Origin: CAYGEY01 sp964349065
Lineage (GTDB): Bacteria > Patescibacteriota > Gracilibacteria > 1-14-2-50-48-13
DNA: 40,034 nt
Direction of reading: 5' to 3'
Assembly (NCBI GenBank): GCA_964349065.1
Contig: CAYGEY010000008.1
Coordinates: 1 to 40,034, forward strand
A model generated the notes under the pieces. It was not told the origin of the DNA. It ran no database searches and saw only the letters and a program-made list of their open reading frames with translations. Below are positions 37,497 through 40,034 of this stretch, piece by piece (within the stretch, counting starts at the first letter, position 1; each line of letters starts with the position of its first letter). The position numbers were made by a program, and so were the translations under genes.

Positions 37497-38380
37497 ATTG
37501 ATATCTTATCTCGTAAAAAGTGTAAATAATAACTCGTCGAAACGCTTATGCATAAAAGTAATACAATAATTTCAAATGGACCGGACTTTGGTGTTGCAGG
37601 AGCTTTTTTTAATTTAGAAGAAAGATCAGCCTTTACCTCAACTTCGTTATCTGCCGCTACAACGGATGTATCAAGGGCAGGAGCCGAAGTCATCTCCGAT
37701 GTAAATGCCTCACGAACAGGAACAGTTGCTAATCCATTATTATTTACCAATGTATTATTCGTAGTTGAACTCGTTGGGATCAACGCCACCTCTCCTGTTG
37801 GAATCACTTCTGATTTCACAGGAAGAGCCGAACTGGCAACAGGCAATACCAAATCAGTTGGCTTGGCAGAAGCCAAAACCTGTACATATGAACCATTTTC
37901 TAATACTTTTGCTGACAAACTAGCTTGATTGTCCACTGTATCCACAATAGAAATTTTTGCAGTTGAAGCATTAACCTTTGGAGTAAGAATTATTTTTGCA
38001 AAAATAATTTCTGTTCCGGCTGGAGCTGTACCTGCAGTTAAACTAGCTCTTCCTAATCGCACAATACCATCAGGTCGAAATTTATTTTCCTCTGATGGGT
38101 ATAGATCAATTCCGAAATACGGATTCGCTCCATAATCAATACTCTTACCGGTAAACATATTCGTGTCATACGAAACCGCAACTTCTGCAGAAGAAAGCGG
38201 ATAATTTCCGGGGTTTTTTATCATAATATTCACAGTCACATCCTGTCCCACAACAAGAGACGAACTATCCGATAAAAGTACAAATTCTACATTCCTAGCA
38301 AATGCACCTTGCGCATATCCTGTTCCAAGAACAAGAAATGAAGTCATAATCAAAGTGAGAAAACCATAAATGTGTTTCAT
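37493..38380 (-). CDS. Cohesin-like exported protein with sorting-signal-like tail
   Basis: A 295-residue protein with a signal peptide (MKHIYGFLTLIMTSFLVLGT, cleavage probably after Ala-rich YAQGAFA). Residues of about 30-170 look like a cohesin domain: SLVVGQDVTVNIMIKNPGN, LSSAEVAVSYDTNMF (compare A-x-F-x-L-x-Y-D-x-x-x-L), GIVRLGRASL, then IIFAKIILTPKV. A linker of Pro/Ser/Thr/Val follows, and the end is ATPKSGP, a hydrophobic helix and the tail RDKISI, as in its neighbour. Cohesin domains bind dockerins; the upstream gene ends in a dockerin-like loop. The start ATG is one base from the stop of that gene. Confidence 0.7.
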   Translation of the reverse strand: MKHIYGFLTLIMTSFLVLGTGYAQGAFARNVEFVLLSDSSSLVVGQDVTVNIMIKNPGNYPLSSAEVAVSYDTNMFTGKSIDYGANPYFGIDLYPSEENKFRPDGIVRLGRASLTAGTAPAGTEIIFAKIILTPKVNASTAKISIVDTVDNQASLSAKVLENGSYVQVLASAKPTDLVLPVASSALPVKSEVIPTGEVALIPTSSTTNNTLVNNNGLATVPVREAFTSEMTSAPALDTSVVAADNEVEVKADLSSKLKKAPATPKSGPFEIIVLLLCISVSTSYYLHFLRDKISI

Positions 38381-38381
38381 A

Positions 38382-39905
38382 TTATTTTTGTGTTAATTGT
38401 TGATATGCCTCCATAAACAGGGCCAAATCATTTGCATCAACGACTCCATTACCATCTAAGTCCATTTCAATCACCATTGCCTTTGTACCGGACGTTCGAA
38501 GAACAGATGAAGATGAAGAAGGTGACGTTGTTACTCTCGGTGTGCTTGGAACTGTTGTTGTAACAGGGAATGTTGGCTGAGAAGTTGTCGTAGGTGTATA
38601 AGTATATGTTGGAATAGTTGGTTGAGTCACAACCGAAGCCACGGGTGCAGGCTTTATCAAGAGAGAAAGTGCCCCCTCAGTACGATTATTAGATTTATCC
38701 AAAACAAGGTAAGGAATACTTGTAGCTATTCCTGTCGATTTTAGTGACATCGGCATGACAAAACTTGTAGCATACAACGAATACTTCGGACCCGTATCCA
38801 CCAAAATCAATGCACGATCCCTTTCCATTCCAAAGTTTGAGAGATCAATAGAAACCTGACGAATATCATCAACGCCATCTGCGTCTCGTACACTTAAGTA
38901 AACAAAAACCGTCTCGCCAGATCCTTCAACAACAGACGATGGAGAAATTTTTGTTTGATCACTTGTCACTTCCGGTTTTGAGTTTTTCGGAAGAGCTGTT
39001 GTTGTAATCGGAATAGTTGTACCGGTTGGAACAGTACCGATAATATTTGTCACATCAGCCGGAGTTAAAAGAGGCTTTGGCTGAGCAACCTCAATAGTTA
39101 ACAAATCGCGCTGTCTTTTAAGTTCTGCTTCTCTTTCTGCTGTGGTTTTAATGACCTCTCCAGTAATAACACCTCGGTTCTCAATAATCCCGTTATTCAA
39201 GACTGATCCCTCAAAATATAACACATCAACAGGTCTATTAAAAAATGGTAGATCTTCAAAATTCAAGTTATCTTTTTCCTTCTTCGCTCCTGAAATACTA
39301 AACAAGAGTGGCTTTGCTTGATCTATCTTTCCTACATTAGTAAATGTAAATGGAATTCTCATCAGAGGATTTATATCAGCACCTATGAAAAGTTTTTTTC
39401 CTTCTCTCGGCAAAATTTCAAAATCAATAAACCCAGGCCGTTTTGTTGCCTCTGCTGTAATTGTAGCTAAATCATTAGACACAACTGTTCCACCAGCATA
39501 TGTCATAACATCTGACGGATATGCAACAGTAAAAATAATTCGTCTCTCAAAATTAATTTCAGAAGTAGTATGAAAGGCCACATCAATACTTCCACCGTTT
39601 GTTGCAGCTACTCGCTCTGAAGTAACTTTGTATATATGCGAAAAATAGAAACCGAGATTCCCTTTACTCTTTTGTGCATCAATATTTATTTTATAGTTTC
39701 CATCCCGTTCTGAATATACTTCAAATGGAGCAAATGTCGCACCGGAACCGGTCAACTGCGGAAGGTCATCAATCTTTGTAATCGCCGTATATGAGTTATC
39801 ATCCAACAAAGAAGATTGGAATGATCCTCTCAAGCTTACAACAAATAGAAGTATAAGCACCCCGGCTATTCCTGCTATCATTGGTAAATTTTTGATTCTG
39901 GTCAT
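38382..39905 (-). CDS. Exported protein with C-terminal dockerin-like calcium loop
   Basis: A 507-residue protein with an N-terminal membrane anchor (about residues 9-28). The first 230 residues hold beta-rich segments (FTVAYPSDVMTYAGG, FIDFEILPREG) that also resemble a cohesin or Ig-like domain. A second beta-rich segment has FVYLSVRDADGVDDIRQVSI. A linker of Thr, Pro and Ser (about residues 425-475) leads to the tail. Residues 482-493 read DLDGNGVVDAND, followed by LALFMEAY: the calcium-loop pattern D-x-D/N-G-N/D-G-x-V-D/N-x-x-D-L of a dockerin repeat. Only one repeat is present, whereas full dockerins have two. It is the first of three coupled genes. Confidence 0.75.
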   Translation of the reverse strand: MTRIKNLPMIAGIAGVLILLFVVSLRGSFQSSLLDDNSYTAITKIDDLPQLTGSGATFAPFEVYSERDGNYKINIDAQKSKGNLGFYFSHIYKVTSERVAATNGGSIDVAFHTTSEINFERRIIFTVAYPSDVMTYAGGTVVSNDLATITAEATKRPGFIDFEILPREGKKLFIGADINPLMRIPFTFTNVGKIDQAKPLLFSISGAKKEKDNLNFEDLPFFNRPVDVLYFEGSVLNNGIIENRGVITGEVIKTTAEREAELKRQRDLLTIEVAQPKPLLTPADVTNIIGTVPTGTTIPITTTALPKNSKPEVTSDQTKISPSSVVEGSGETVFVYLSVRDADGVDDIRQVSIDLSNFGMERDRALILVDTGPKYSLYATSFVMPMSLKSTGIATSIPYLVLDKSNNRTEGALSLLIKPAPVASVVTQPTIPTYTYTPTTTSQPTFPVTTTVPSTPRVTTSPSSSSSVLRTSGTKAMVIEMDLDGNGVVDANDLALFMEAYQQLTQK

Positions 39906-40034
39906 ATGTGTTTTTATTAATGTTCATAGTATTTTATCACAATATACCCTTCTGTAGCGGCCATTTTTGTTTGCATAAACTAATTTTATTATATTATATA
40001 TTTTTGCGAATTTCTACAATATATGGCATAATAT
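39906..40034 (-). promoter_or_regulatory. Upstream region of the surface-protein operon
   Basis: An AT-rich stretch upstream of the 39905 start. On the minus strand TGTGATAAAAT lies about 32 to 22 bases before the ATG (an extended -10-like TG-x3-TAAAAT), with no convincing -35. No gene is visible before the right edge. Confidence 0.3.

Noticed and set aside
1..40034. Recoding of TGA as glycine, as in some related phyla
   Set aside because: Long housekeeping ORFs are free of in-frame TGA and use GGN for glycine, and at least the fic and 20564 genes end at TGA in the right place, so the standard code fits.
1..40034. CRISPR array, prophage or insertion sequence
   Set aside because: No regularly spaced repeats, no transposase or integrase, and no phage structural genes were seen; only isolated inverted repeats were found.

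Overview
The window looks like a chromosomal segment of an ultra-small, AT-rich Candidate Phyla Radiation (Patescibacteria) bacterium. The pointers are small genes with very short gaps, many short membrane proteins of unknown family, a PrgI/TraC-like pair typical of these genomes, and almost no Shine-Dalgarno sequences in front of clear housekeeping genes. The coding genes use the standard code: long housekeeping ORFs run with GGN glycine codons and no in-frame TGA, so the TGA=Gly code of Gracilibacteria is not seen. Placement below this level (for example Peregrinibacteria-like) is a guess.

Layout. 1-4.4 kb: a partial membrane-anchored protein, a GH18-like membrane-anchored TIM barrel, trpS, a divergent VTT-domain membrane protein and a small lipoprotein. 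4.4-7.7 kb: a short coiled-coil ORF, a Fic protein with two matching inverted repeats at its promoter, tRNA-Ser(GCT), a two-repeat lipoprotein, a MazG-like protein and a small membrane protein. 7.9-12.6 kb: a leftward string of nine small enzyme or domain genes (YdcF, HAD, ASCH, PH-like, Nudix, HIT, histidine phosphatase, two VOC proteins). 12.7-15.1 kb: an AT-rich accessory patch with an HExxH lipoprotein, a strong candidate small structured RNA (6S-like) with its own promoter and terminator, a DUF3800 protein and tRNA-Ser(TGA).

15.2-24.6 kb: a winged-helix protein, rplS with a long acidic tail, a CsaB-like pyruvyltransferase, tandem duplicated four-helix membrane proteins, a DUF2809 protein, then leftward rnc-nusB-rpmF-rpmB, a TIM-barrel protein of unknown role and an archaeal-type valS. 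24.4-32.3 kb holds the ribosomal/transcription block in broken form: rplJ-rplL behind an L10-type leader with an attenuator, and on the other strand secE-nusG-(unknown)-rplK-(membrane protein)-rplA. Between them lie a trypsin-like membrane protease, rplU, and a PrgI-TraC-like pair. 32.4-36.8 kb: tRNA-Leu(CAA), a PNPOx-like protein, an unexplained hairpin-rich noncoding island, an FtsA/PilM-type actin-like ATPase, gltX and a zinc-ribbon protein.

36.8-39.9 kb is the most interesting protein-coding part: three tightly coupled leftward genes for exported proteins. The first ends in a single dockerin-like calcium loop, the second has a cohesin-like domain, and the second and third both end in ATPK(T/S)G, a hydrophobic segment and a basic tail, like a sorting signal. 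Together they suggest a cell-surface assembly in which a dockerin-like half-site could dock on a cohesin-like partner. This is inference from sequence and is not shown.
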